A stretch of 64,000 nt of DNA from an uncultured Clostridia bacterium (lineage in GTDB: Bacteria > Bacillota > Clostridia > Christensenellales > Aristaeellaceae): assembly GCA_934675735.1 (NCBI GenBank), contig CAKURR010000005.1:59097-123096 (forward strand). Direction: 5' to 3'. The stretch's first letter is position 1. Each line of letters starts with the position of its first letter. Positions 8,016 through 15,232 of this stretch are shown in pieces. The notes under the pieces are model-generated. The model searched no databases. It was not told where the DNA came from and worked only from the letters and a program-made list of their open reading frames with translations. Made by a program: the position numbers and the translations under genes.

Positions 8016-8627
8016 ATGTTAAACAGACTGGGATTTGATTTGTGGGCGGACGGCTACGACCGGAGCGTCGGCCTGTCCGACGAGGGAAACACGTATCCGT
8101 TTGCGGGCTATAAGCGCGTGCTGGGCGCTATCTACAACGAGGTGCTGACAGGCGGCTGTCAAACCGTTCTGGATATCGGTTTCGGCACGGGCACGCTGAC
8201 GCAGAAGCTTTACGAGCACGGCTGTACCGTGTACGGGCAGGATTTTTCGCAGCGGATGATTGAGCTGGCCAAGGCCAAAATGCCGAAGGCCGAGCTGTAT
8301 CAAGGCGATTTTACAAAAGGACTGGTGGATGCGCTGAAACAGAACCGATACGACGCGATTATCGCGACCTATTCGCTGCACCACCTGACGGATGCGGAAA
8401 AGGTCGCTTTCATCGAAAATCTGCGCCCGCTGCTGAGCGACGGCGGCAAAATTTATATCGGCGATGTGGCGTTCCCCGGCCGCGCGCAGTTGGAGGCCTG
8501 CAAGGCCGACGCGGGTGACGAGTGGGACGACGACGAAATCTACTTTGTCGTCGATGAATTGCAGGCGCATTTTCCGCAGATGCGTTTTGAGCCGTTCTCC
8601 CACTGCTCGGGCGTGCTGACGCTGTAA
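8016..8627 (+). CDS. class I SAM-dependent methyltransferase (second of three)
   Basis: This 203-residue protein has motif I LDIGFGTGTLT (about 47-57), GQDFSQRM at the end of strand 2 and DAIIATYSLHHLT for the central strand. It looks like the YrrT/YodH type of small-molecule methyltransferase. The start at 8016 is set by AAGGAG 5 nt upstream; longer in-frame extensions run through the GNAT remnant. It lacks an extra substrate-binding domain. 22 nt separate it from the next methyltransferase, indicating co-transcription. Confidence 0.85.
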   Translation: MLNRLGFDLWADGYDRSVGLSDEGNTYPFAGYKRVLGAIYNEVLTGGCQTVLDIGFGTGTLTQKLYEHGCTVYGQDFSQRMIELAKAKMPKAELYQGDFTKGLVDALKQNRYDAIIATYSLHHLTDAEKVAFIENLRPLLSDGGKIYIGDVAFPGRAQLEACKADAGDEWDDDEIYFVVDELQAHFPQMRFEPFSHCSGVLTL

Positions 8628-8649
8628 GGCCGAAAAGGAGGAAAACCGC

Positions 8650-9249
8650 ATGTTTTGGGATCGCGTTGCGGGCGTTTACGACCTGTTCGCCGAGATTTGG
8701 AACAAAAAGGCGCACAAGGTGCTCTGCGCATACGTGGAAGCGGAGATTTCCCCCGCGGATGAGGTACTGGAATGCGCGTGCGGAACGGGGCTGCTGACCG
8801 AAGGACTTGCGCAAAGGGGCAGGCATTTGGTTGCGACGGATTTTTCCGAAAAGATGCTGGAAAAGGCGGAAAAGAAGTGCGGCGGTTTGGGGAACGTCAC
8901 GTTCAAGCGGGAGAATATTCTGCAAATCGACGAGTCGGACGGAAGGTTTGACGCGGTGGTCGCCGCCAACGTCATCCACCTGCTGGATGAGCCGCTTCGG
9001 GCGCTGGCGGAGCTTGACCGCGTCTGCCGCAGAGGCGGGAAAATCATCATCCCCACCTATATGAACGAGAATGAGAAGGGGCAGGCAAGCGGCTTTTCGA
9101 CCGTCGTGGGGCGGGCCGGCGCGGATTTCAAGCGCGCGTTTACGCTCGAATCCTATAAGGCGTTTTTCGCGGAAGCGGGCTATACGGACGTGCGGTATGC
9201 GTTCTTCGCGGGGCGCGTGCCGTGCGCCGTGGCGGTGATAAAGAAATAA
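8650..9249 (+). CDS. class I SAM-dependent methyltransferase (third of three)
   Basis: This 199-residue protein starts MFWDRVAGVYDLF, has motif I LECACGTGLLT (about 40-50), ATDFSEKML and FDAVVAANVIHLL, and ends in a typical AFFAGRVPCAVAVIKK strand. Its N-terminus resembles ubiquinone/menaquinone-type and phospholipid methyltransferases. The ribosome binding site AAAAGGAGG precedes the ATG. It is the last gene of the methyltransferase run and is closed by a strong terminator. Confidence 0.85.
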   Translation: MFWDRVAGVYDLFAEIWNKKAHKVLCAYVEAEISPADEVLECACGTGLLTEGLAQRGRHLVATDFSEKMLEKAEKKCGGLGNVTFKRENILQIDESDGRFDAVVAANVIHLLDEPLRALAELDRVCRRGGKIIIPTYMNENEKGQASGFSTVVGRAGADFKRAFTLESYKAFFAEAGYTDVRYAFFAGRVPCAVAVIKK

Positions 9250-9254
9250 AAAAA

Positions 9255-9295
9255 CGCCGCTCGCTCAGTTTTTTGCTGAGCGGGCGGCGGTTATT
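9255..9295 (+). terminator. rho-independent terminator after the methyltransferase run
   Basis: CGCCGCTCGCTCAG (9255-9268) pairs with CTGAGCGGGCGGCG (9276-9289), then a T-rich tail. Confidence 0.85.
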
Positions 9296-9300
9296 TTGCG

Positions 9301-9535
9301 GTTTGAAGCCGTTTCAATCGTAGACTGCTTCGCAGTCTGCTCTGAAACTTTCGTCTTACGAAAGGGATACTGGGCTGCGAGTCCCGGAAACTCGTATAGT
9401 CGCACAAGTGCTCCTTACGATTTCCAGCAAGTATCATGCTGTTTCCCGTACAACGGGCGCATGATACTTGCTCCAGACCTGCCTGAGGGATTTCATCCCT
9501 CAGACTCCCTTCTTCGCTTCGCGGCGGCTTAAACA
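9301..9535 (+). repeat. R1 hairpin-chain repeat, long copy A
   Basis: This is a chain of stem-loops. It opens with GTTTCAATC...GACTGC-ttc-GCAGTC...CTCTGAAAC, then a 40-nt hairpin at 9386-9425 (GGAAA..TTTCC outside, GCAC..GTGC inside). A 14-bp hairpin at 9426-9472 follows (AGCAAGTATCATGC with GCATGATACTTGCT), then CTGAGGGATTTCATCCCTCAG, and it ends CTTCGCTTCGCGGCGGCTTAAAC. Copies B to E are elsewhere in the window. Copy E shares the long internal part. It fills the gap between convergent methyltransferase and bioY genes. Confidence 0.8.
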
Positions 9536-9539
9536 AACT

Positions 9540-10103
9540 TTAAGCCGCGAATCCCTGCGCGGCGAGGGGCTTACGCAGACGCAGCGCGAGGAAGGCGGCG
9601 AGCAGAATCTTCACCACGTCGCCGGGGAGGAACGGGATCACGCAGTAGCTCATGCTGGTGGCGAGGTTCATGCCGGTGAGCACCATGAACCAGATCGTGC
9701 CGAACGCATAGCAGACCGCCACGCCAAGCGCCATGGACAGGCAGAGGTTCTTAAAGTTAAACGCGAACTTATGGGAGAGCGCGCCGACGATCAGCGCGCA
9801 GAGGATATAGCCCAGAATGTAGCCGCCCGTCTTGCCGAAGAGCACCGCCGGGCCGCTGCCAAAGCCGGAGAACACCGGCACGCCGATGACGCCCAGCAAT
9901 GCGTAGACGAGCATCGACAGCGCGCCGTATTTCCACCCCAGCAACGCGCCGCTCAGGTGCACGGCAAACAGCGCGAGGTTAATCGGAATCATCGGCAGGG
10001 GAATCTGAATCTGGGAGCAAATCGCGGTCAGCGCGGCCATCAGCGCGCAGAGCACAAGGCTGCGCGTTGCCGTGCGGCGGGAAGAAGCGGTGTTTTCGGA
10101 CAT
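9540..10103 (-). CDS. bioY: biotin ECF transporter S-component BioY
   Basis: This 187-residue integral membrane protein has about six hydrophobic segments. It contains the BioY hallmarks PINLALFAVHLSGALLGWKYG, a YALLGVIGVPVFSGFGSG loop and GGYILGYILCALIVGAL. It captures biotin outside the cell and passes it to a shared ECF module (EcfA/A'/T), which is not in this window. The ATG (complement of 10101-10103) follows GAAGGAAGG at good distance. A strong promoter with a BirA-like palindrome lies directly upstream, so biotin repression is likely. Confidence 0.92.
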   Translation of the reverse strand: MSENTASSRRTATRSLVLCALMAALTAICSQIQIPLPMIPINLALFAVHLSGALLGWKYGALSMLVYALLGVIGVPVFSGFGSGPAVLFGKTGGYILGYILCALIVGALSHKFAFNFKNLCLSMALGVAVCYAFGTIWFMVLTGMNLATSMSYCVIPFLPGDVVKILLAAFLALRLRKPLAAQGFAA

Positions 10104-10122
10104 GGCGGGAAACCTTCCTTCT

Positions 10123-10186
10123 GTAAACTTTTGACTGAAATAAAGTTGACGGCAAACAGTGTACCATGCGGCGCGCTCGCTGTCAA
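10123..10186 (-). promoter_or_regulatory. bioY promoter with BirA-like operator
   Basis: On the minus strand TTGACA (complement of 10181-10186) is 17 nt from TACACT (complement of 10158-10163). Just downstream lies an inverted repeat: GTAAACTTT (10123-10131) against AAAGTTGAC (10142-10150) with one mismatch. GTAAAC/GTTTAC half-sites about 16 nt apart are typical of BirA, the biotin repressor. Confidence 0.6.
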
Positions 10187-10220
10187 CCGTGAAAATATAA
10201 AAAGTTGACGGAACGGCCGA

Positions 10221-10358
10221 GCTTCAAGATATGGGGCTTTGCCCCATCGCCCCGCCAAAGGGCTTTCCGTTTTCTGTCGGTTGTTTCCGCCGCAGACGGC
10301 AACGACGGAAAACCCCTTTGGAAACCTAAAAATGCTTAGTGTTTCTTGAAATTTCAGG
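10221..10358. repeat. R2 nested inverted repeat, copy a (long type)
   Basis: The edges carry CTTCAAGAT and TTCTTGAAAT as inverted ends. Inside are GGGGCTTTGCCCC, CCAAAGGGCTTTCCG..CCCCTTTGG and an inner TCTGTCGGTTG..CAACGACGGA hairpin. It is related to copies b-e. It sits between the divergent bioY and argS promoters. Confidence 0.75.
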
Positions 10359-10378
10359 GGGATTGGCTTGACTGCGCC

Positions 10379-10407
10379 TTGTGTTTTGGCCTTTCATCTG
10401 TTACAAT
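10379..10407 (+). promoter_or_regulatory. argS promoter
   Basis: TTGTGT (10379-10384), 17 nt, then TACAAT (10402-10407) with a TG extension before the -10. No T-box is recognisable in the 62-nt leader. Confidence 0.65.
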
Positions 10408-10469
10408 AAAACGTAAACGTCAAGAAAAAATGCCCCCATTCGGACGGATGATGAAGGAGAATCGGATAT

Positions 10470-12185
10470 ATGGATATGAAACTCAAGGTTGCGGAATATA
10501 TCGCGCAGGCCGCTCGGCAGAGCTTTGAAAACTGCGCGCTTACGGAAAACGACGTCTGCGCGATGATTGAAACCCCGCCGGATAAGAAGATGGGCGACTA
10601 CGCGCTGCCGTGCTTCCGCCTGTCCAAGGTGATGCGCTGCGCGCCGCAGATGATTGCGGGCAAGCTGGCCGAAAAAATCGCCTGTGAGGAAATCGACCAT
10701 GTGGAGGTCGTCGGCGGCTATCTGAACGTGTTCCTCCGCCGCGGCGGGCTGGCGCGCGACATCGTGGAAGCCGTGCTGAAAAACCCGGGCCGCTGGGGCT
10801 CCGGCGAAATCGGCAAGGGCAAGACGGTGTGTCTGGATTATTCCTCCATCAACATCGCCAAGCGCTTCCACATCGGCCACCTGTCCACGACGATGATTGG
10901 CAACAGCCTCAAGCGCATTTATGATTTCAACGGCTACACGACCGTGGGCATCAACCATCTGGGCGACTGGGGCACGCAGTTCGGCAAGATGATCTGCGCC
11001 TACAAGAAGTGGGGCAATCGCGAAGAGGTTGAAAAGGGCGGCGTGCAGGCGATGGTCGATTTGTACGTCCGTTTCCACCACGAGGCGGAGCAGCATCCCG
11101 AGCTGGAGGACGAGGGCCGCGCGTGGTTCAAGAAGATCGAGGATGGCGACCCGGAAGCGATGGAAATCTTCACGTGGTTCAAGGAAGTCACGCTGAAGGA
11201 CACCCAGCGCGTGTACGATCTGCTGGGCGTGTCGTTTGATTCCTACGCGGGCGAGAGCTTCTACAACGACAAGATGGCGCCCGTCGTCGAAGAACTGCGC
11301 GAGAAGGGGCTGCTGGTCGAGTCTCAGGGCGCGCAGGTCGTCGATTTGGAGGCCTACGGCATGCCGCCGGCCCTGATTCTGCGCAGCGACGGCGCGACGC
11401 TCTACATCACCCGCGATTTGGCGGCGGCGTTCTATCGCCACAACACGTATCACTTCGACAAGTGCCTGTATGTGGTGGCCTATCAGCAGAATCTGCACTT
11501 CAAGCAGCTGTTCAAAATCATCGAGCTGATGGGGCACGACTGGTGCAAGGGCATGGAGCACGTCTCCTTCGGCATGGTCAGCTACGAGGGGCGCGCGCTG
11601 TCCACCCGCGAGGGCTATGTCGTCTATCTGGAGGACCTGCTGAACAAGGCCATCGAGAAGGCGCGCGAAATCATCGAGGAAAAGAGCCCGAATCTGCCCA
11701 ACAAGGACGAGGTCGCCCGTCAGGTCGGCGTGGGCGCGGTGGTCTATTTCGATTTGCACAACGACCGCAACAAGGATATCGACTTCCGCTGGGAGCGCGC
11801 GCTTAACTTTGACGGCGAGACCGGCCCGTATGTGCAGTATACGCACGCGCGCTGCTGCTCGGTGCTGCGCAAGGCGGAGGCGTTTGCCGCGGCCGAGCCG
11901 GATTACAGCGTGATTACCGACGACGAGGCGCAGGATGTGCTGATGCTGATTTCGCACTTCCCGCAGGCGGTGCGCAAGGCGATGGAGCAGAGCGAGCCGT
12001 CGCTCATCACCCGCCACACGACTCAGCTGGCGCAGGCCTACAACAAGTATTACTTTGAGCACCGCATCATGGATGAGAGCGATCCCGCGGGCACGGCGGC
12101 GCGCGTGAACCTGACCCGCGCCGTCCGCGACGTCATCAAGACGGGGCTGTATCTCATCGGCGTGGAAGCGCCGGAGCGGATGTAA
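10470..12185 (+). CDS. argS: arginyl-tRNA synthetase
   Basis: This class I synthetase attaches arginine to tRNA-Arg. The 571-residue protein has the N-terminal Add-1 domain (1-110), the HIGH signature FHIGHLST (133-140), NHLGDWGTQFGK typical of ArgRS, and GRALSTREGYVVY in place of KMSK, as is usual for this enzyme. A C-terminal DALR anticodon-binding helical domain (about 450-571) is present. Length and domain order are normal, so it is probably the essential housekeeping copy. The R1-B repeat follows immediately. Confidence 0.96.
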   Translation: MDMKLKVAEYIAQAARQSFENCALTENDVCAMIETPPDKKMGDYALPCFRLSKVMRCAPQMIAGKLAEKIACEEIDHVEVVGGYLNVFLRRGGLARDIVEAVLKNPGRWGSGEIGKGKTVCLDYSSINIAKRFHIGHLSTTMIGNSLKRIYDFNGYTTVGINHLGDWGTQFGKMICAYKKWGNREEVEKGGVQAMVDLYVRFHHEAEQHPELEDEGRAWFKKIEDGDPEAMEIFTWFKEVTLKDTQRVYDLLGVSFDSYAGESFYNDKMAPVVEELREKGLLVESQGAQVVDLEAYGMPPALILRSDGATLYITRDLAAAFYRHNTYHFDKCLYVVAYQQNLHFKQLFKIIELMGHDWCKGMEHVSFGMVSYEGRALSTREGYVVYLEDLLNKAIEKAREIIEEKSPNLPNKDEVARQVGVGAVVYFDLHNDRNKDIDFRWERALNFDGETGPYVQYTHARCCSVLRKAEAFAAAEPDYSVITDDEAQDVLMLISHFPQAVRKAMEQSEPSLITRHTTQLAQAYNKYYFEHRIMDESDPAGTAARVNLTRAVRDVIKTGLYLIGVEAPERM

Positions 12186-12186
12186 A

Positions 12187-12335
12187 CCCGTTTCAATCGT
12201 AGGATGCTGCGCATCCTGCTCTGAAACTACGTTTTTTCCCTTGATATTTTGGGGTTACGCCGGGCTATCGCCCAGACCTATTTGGGGGATAATCCCCCAA
12301 ACCCCTTCTTCGCTTCGCGGCGGCTTAAACAAAAA
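12187..12335 (+). repeat. R1 hairpin-chain repeat, copy B (short)
   Basis: GTTTCAATC..GGATGC-tgc-GCATCC..CTCTGAAAC, then GCCGGGCTATCGCCC, TTTGGGGGATAATCCCCCAAA and CTTCGCTTCGCGGCGGCTTAAAC. It lacks the long internal hairpins of copies A and E. It fills the argS to DUF815 gap. Confidence 0.8.
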
Positions 12336-12348
12336 AGCGAGGTATGGT

Positions 12349-13638
12349 ATGGACATCGGACAGCTTCGCGGGCTTTTGCTCGATTTGGAATGTATGACGG
12401 CCTTACGCCACACGCTCAAAAACAAAGCGGTTGCGGCGCTGGTCACGCTGTGCCGCGAATGCGCCGAGGAGCATGCATCCGAAGCGGCGCTGACGGCGGC
12501 CTACTGCCGCGTGTACGACGCGTGGCTGGATGCGGCGGCGCACGGGCGCGGCGGCTTTGCGCGCGAAGCGCTGGAAGCGGTGCTGTTTGAAGAAAGCCCC
12601 GCGGCGCTCTTGTGCGCGCGGATGGACGTTTTGCCGTACAGCCTGACCAACGCGATGGCCAACGATTTGGACGCGCTGGGGCGGCTGACGGCGATTGAAC
12701 CCGCGATGTTTCTGCTTTTATGCGAGCGCGCCGGCATGAGCGGCCAAACGGCGGCGCGCCTGCCCGTCTGGGAACCGACGCTGGGCAGCGAGCTTTCCGA
12801 CCCGCGCCTGAGTCGGGCGATGCTGACCCGCGAGGGCGTATCGCAGGTGGCGGCGTTTTTCAAAAAGCAGGGGACGGGGCTGTTTGCCCGCTGTCCCGGC
12901 AGCACGTGGGTCGGCGAGAGCGAGAAATATCCGCTCGGCCTGCGCGGCATCCGCGAGCCCGACCCGATTCGACTGGAGGACATGGTGCTCTACGAGCGGG
13001 AGCGCGGCGTTTTGGTGGAAAACACGCGCCGTCTGCTCGACGGGCGGCAGGCGTGCAACATTCTGCTTTACGGCGACAAGGGAACGGGCAAATCCGCGAC
13101 GGTCAAGGCGCTGCTGAGCAGCTTCTGGCAGGAGGGGCTGCGCATCGTCGAGGTGCCGCTGGCCCGGCTGACGAACCTGCCGACGATTTTCTCCATTCTG
13201 CGCGAGCAGCCGGGCAAGTTTATCGTGTTTGTGGATGACCTGGCGTTCAACGATTCCTGCCCCGAATACACGGCACTCAAGACGGTTCTGGAGGGCGGCT
13301 TGGAGGCAAGGCCGGCCAACGTCGTCGTCTACGCGACGAGCAACCGCCGCAACATCGTCCGTCAGCGTTTTTCCGAGCGGAGCGACGATGTGAATGAACG
13401 CGACACGTTGGAGGAAAAATTCTCTCTGGCGGACCGATTCGATTTGCGGCTGACCTTCTCCGCGCCGACACAGGAGGAATACTTCACCATCTGCCGCGCG
13501 CTGCTGGACGCGCGCGGGGTGCAATACGACTGGGAGACGCTGATGCCGCGCGCCCGCGCGTGGACGGTGAGCCACAACGGCTGTTCTCCGCGCATCGCGA
13601 GGCAGTTTGTTGATTATATCGCGGGCGGGGAAGCATGA
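12349..13638 (+). CDS. DUF815 family AAA+ ATPase
   Basis: This 429-residue protein has a helical N-terminal domain (1-200), then LEDMVLYERERGVLVENT typical of DUF815. Walker A GDKGTGKSA is at 242-250 and Walker B FIVFVDDLAF at 291-300. A sensor-1-like YATSNRRNIV follows, and a C-terminal lid. Relatives resemble DnaA/ORC-type AAA+ loaders, but the role of DUF815 is not established. The start at 12349 follows GCGAGG; upstream in-frame codons lie inside the R1-B repeat and are rejected. It overlaps the next gene by ATGA. Confidence 0.85.
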   Translation: MDIGQLRGLLLDLECMTALRHTLKNKAVAALVTLCRECAEEHASEAALTAAYCRVYDAWLDAAAHGRGGFAREALEAVLFEESPAALLCARMDVLPYSLTNAMANDLDALGRLTAIEPAMFLLLCERAGMSGQTAARLPVWEPTLGSELSDPRLSRAMLTREGVSQVAAFFKKQGTGLFARCPGSTWVGESEKYPLGLRGIREPDPIRLEDMVLYERERGVLVENTRRLLDGRQACNILLYGDKGTGKSATVKALLSSFWQEGLRIVEVPLARLTNLPTIFSILREQPGKFIVFVDDLAFNDSCPEYTALKTVLEGGLEARPANVVVYATSNRRNIVRQRFSERSDDVNERDTLEEKFSLADRFDLRLTFSAPTQEEYFTICRALLDARGVQYDWETLMPRARAWTVSHNGCSPRIARQFVDYIAGGEA

Positions 13639-13895
13639 AAAAGACGGTGTTAAAGGGCGCGGCGATGCTGCTGGCTGTGCTGACGGTCTGCGTGTTCATG
13701 CGGATGCGCAGCAGGCGGAAGCCGAATCGGGAGCGCCGGATCTCCCTTCTCTTTTGCGCCCTGCTTCCAATCGGATGGTATATGGCGCTGCTCAATCACT
13801 CGGCAGAACATGCGTTTTTCACGTACAGGGCGCTGTGCGTTACGGTGTTTGCCGGATTGAGTCTGCTGCTTCCCGCGGGAAAGGCGGAGACATGA
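13635..13895 (+). CDS. small two-segment membrane protein, unknown
   Basis: The 86-residue product has hydrophobic helices at about 7-22 and 37-52, a third weaker one near 65-80, and a very basic loop RMRSRRKPNRERR between. Nothing in it is recognisable as a named domain. Start and stop codons overlap neighbours by ATGA at both ends, so it is tightly coupled to the DUF815 ATPase and to the following membrane-anchored protein. It is probably a membrane partner of that operon. Confidence 0.55.
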   Translation: MKKTVLKGAAMLLAVLTVCVFMRMRSRRKPNRERRISLLFCALLPIGWYMALLNHSAEHAFFTYRALCVTVFAGLSLLLPAGKAET

Positions 13896-14395
13896 GCGGA
13901 AAAAGAAAGAAAAATCGGCTGCTCGGCGCGTTGGCGGCGTTGCTGGGCGTGGTTTGCGCGTTGATTCTCTGCGCGCTGTTTTACGGCACGATGGTCTATC
14001 AGCTGGCGGGCGAGACGGGCGGCGACGCGGCGCAGGCGGAGGGCGCGAAGGTTTTGGCGCTGACAAGCGGCGATATGGAAAGCGAAAGCCGCCAAACCGT
14101 GCGCGTGGACGGCCAACTGTGCGATGTGCTGACCCGCGTCTACCGCCTGGCGGACGGCACGCAGGTGCAGGCCGTGACCGCGAGCCCCGCCGCCTACATC
14201 GGGCGGATGAAGGAAGAAGGCTGGCAGGCGCAGCTGATTACGGGCTTCGCCGTCGCCGCGTTGGACGCGGTATACGCCCGAAGGGGCGAGGAAGCGATGC
14301 TCTGCGCGCGCGAAGGCGACACGGTCTACATGCTTATCGCCCAAGCAGATGAACAGACCGTCTACGCGCTCGGCGCGGGCGCGAAACTGGAATAA
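13892..14395 (+). CDS. membrane-anchored extracytoplasmic protein, unknown
   Basis: This is 167 residues: a basic N-terminus (SGKRKKNR), one membrane helix (about 10-37), then an outside domain with several beta-strands (VRVDGQLCDVLTRVYRLADGTQV) and an Ala-rich helix containing TGFAVAALDAVYARRGEEAMLCA. No catalytic motif is visible. It is the last of three genes coupled by ATGA overlaps with the DUF815 ATPase. Confidence 0.55.
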   Translation: MSGKRKKNRLLGALAALLGVVCALILCALFYGTMVYQLAGETGGDAAQAEGAKVLALTSGDMESESRQTVRVDGQLCDVLTRVYRLADGTQVQAVTASPAAYIGRMKEEGWQAQLITGFAVAALDAVYARRGEEAMLCAREGDTVYMLIAQADEQTVYALGAGAKLE

Positions 14396-14508
14396 AGCTG
14401 AACAGAATCATCGAAAGGCTGTCGGGACAAGGCTCGGCGGCCTTTTATGCTGCGCGCAAACAGCCGCAATGCGCTTTTTGAAAAATAACGTTTTGGGGTC
14501 GAAGGCCG

Positions 14509-14562
14509 TTGACGGACCAATTTAGTTGTGCTATCATCTATCAAGTTGAACATACAACTAAC
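14509..14562 (+). promoter_or_regulatory. marR promoter with inverted TTAGTTGT/ACAACTAA operators
   Basis: TTGACG (14509-14514), 17 nt, TATCAT (14532-14537). TTAGTTGT (14522-14529) lies in the spacer and its inverse ACAACTAA at 14554-14561. A second dyad, AGTTG-N6-CAACT (14544-14559), has the same arm-spacer-arm geometry as the GTTAG-N6-CTAAC sites at 1167 and 26933. This suggests autoregulation by the MarR product. Confidence 0.65.
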
Positions 14563-14575
14563 GGAGGCGCAGGAT

Positions 14576-15058
14576 ATGGACGACACACAGCGCAAAATCA
14601 CCAAAATCGCCCGCGAGGTCGGCAAATTCACCGTGCAGATGATGAAGGAAGAGGGCATCGGCACGGCGGAGTTTGACGTGATTCACTACATCCGCCATCA
14701 TGCGGGCGCGACGCAGACGCAGATGCGCGAAACGCTGAAAATCGACAGGGGCGCGGCGGCCAAGCGCGTGGCGAATCTGGAGGCGAAGGGCTATCTCATC
14801 CGCAAGCCGAATCCGGAGGACGGGCGCAGTCAGCTTTTGTATGCGACCGAGAAGGCGGAAGCGCTGAAAAACTCGAAGGCGGAGATTGAAACGGTCTTTT
14901 ACGAGTGGCTTCTGGCGGATTTGCCCGAAGGCGAGCGAGCGGCGTTTTGCAAGACGCTGGACGAGCTGTATTGGAAATCCAAACGCGAGCGGCAGGCGGG
15001 GTTTGAGCATGTGGCCGCGAAAGTTGAAGCGCGGGGAAATGAGCCGGATGCGGTTTGA
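14576..15058 (+). CDS. MarR family transcriptional regulator
   Basis: The 160-residue protein has an N-terminal dimerisation helix, a winged helix-turn-helix (about 45-105, with ATQTQMRETLKIDRGAAAKRVANLEAKGYL and the wing RKPNPEDGRSQLLYAT) and a C-terminal dimer helix. MarR proteins usually repress nearby efflux genes until a small ligand binds. The two genes downstream encode an ABC exporter, a common pairing. The last codons and stop lie inside the start of the R1-C repeat. The start at 14576 follows CGGAGG. Confidence 0.88.
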   Translation: MDDTQRKITKIAREVGKFTVQMMKEEGIGTAEFDVIHYIRHHAGATQTQMRETLKIDRGAAAKRVANLEAKGYLIRKPNPEDGRSQLLYATEKAEALKNSKAEIETVFYEWLLADLPEGERAAFCKTLDELYWKSKRERQAGFEHVAAKVEARGNEPDAV

Positions 15059-15205
15059 AGCCGTTTCAATCGCAGGACGCTTTGCGTCCTGCTCTGAAAC
15101 TGTGTTTTTTCTTTGATATGGGGGGTTACGCTGGGCTATCGCCCGGACCTATTTGGGGGATAATCCCCCAAACCCCTATTTCGCTTCGCGGCGGTTTGAA
15201 GAAAG
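15050..15205 (+). repeat. R1 hairpin-chain repeat, copy C (short)
   Basis: GCGGTTTGAAGCCGTTTCAATC..GGACGC-ttt-GCGTCC..CTCTGAAAC, then the GGGCTATCGCCC and GGGGGATAATCCCCC hairpins and CTTCGCGGCGGTTTGAAG. The first bases encode the end of the MarR protein. GCGGTTTGAAG is present at both ends. Confidence 0.8.
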
Positions 15206-15232
15206 AGGACAAAAGCAAGAGAGGCAAAAGAG

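Noticed and set aside
10408..10469. T-box riboswitch before argS
   Set aside because: The leader is only about 60 nt and lacks the specifier loop and the TGGN box.
12241..12348. Longer start for the DUF815 ATPase
   Set aside because: The extra codons are within the R1-B hairpin chain.
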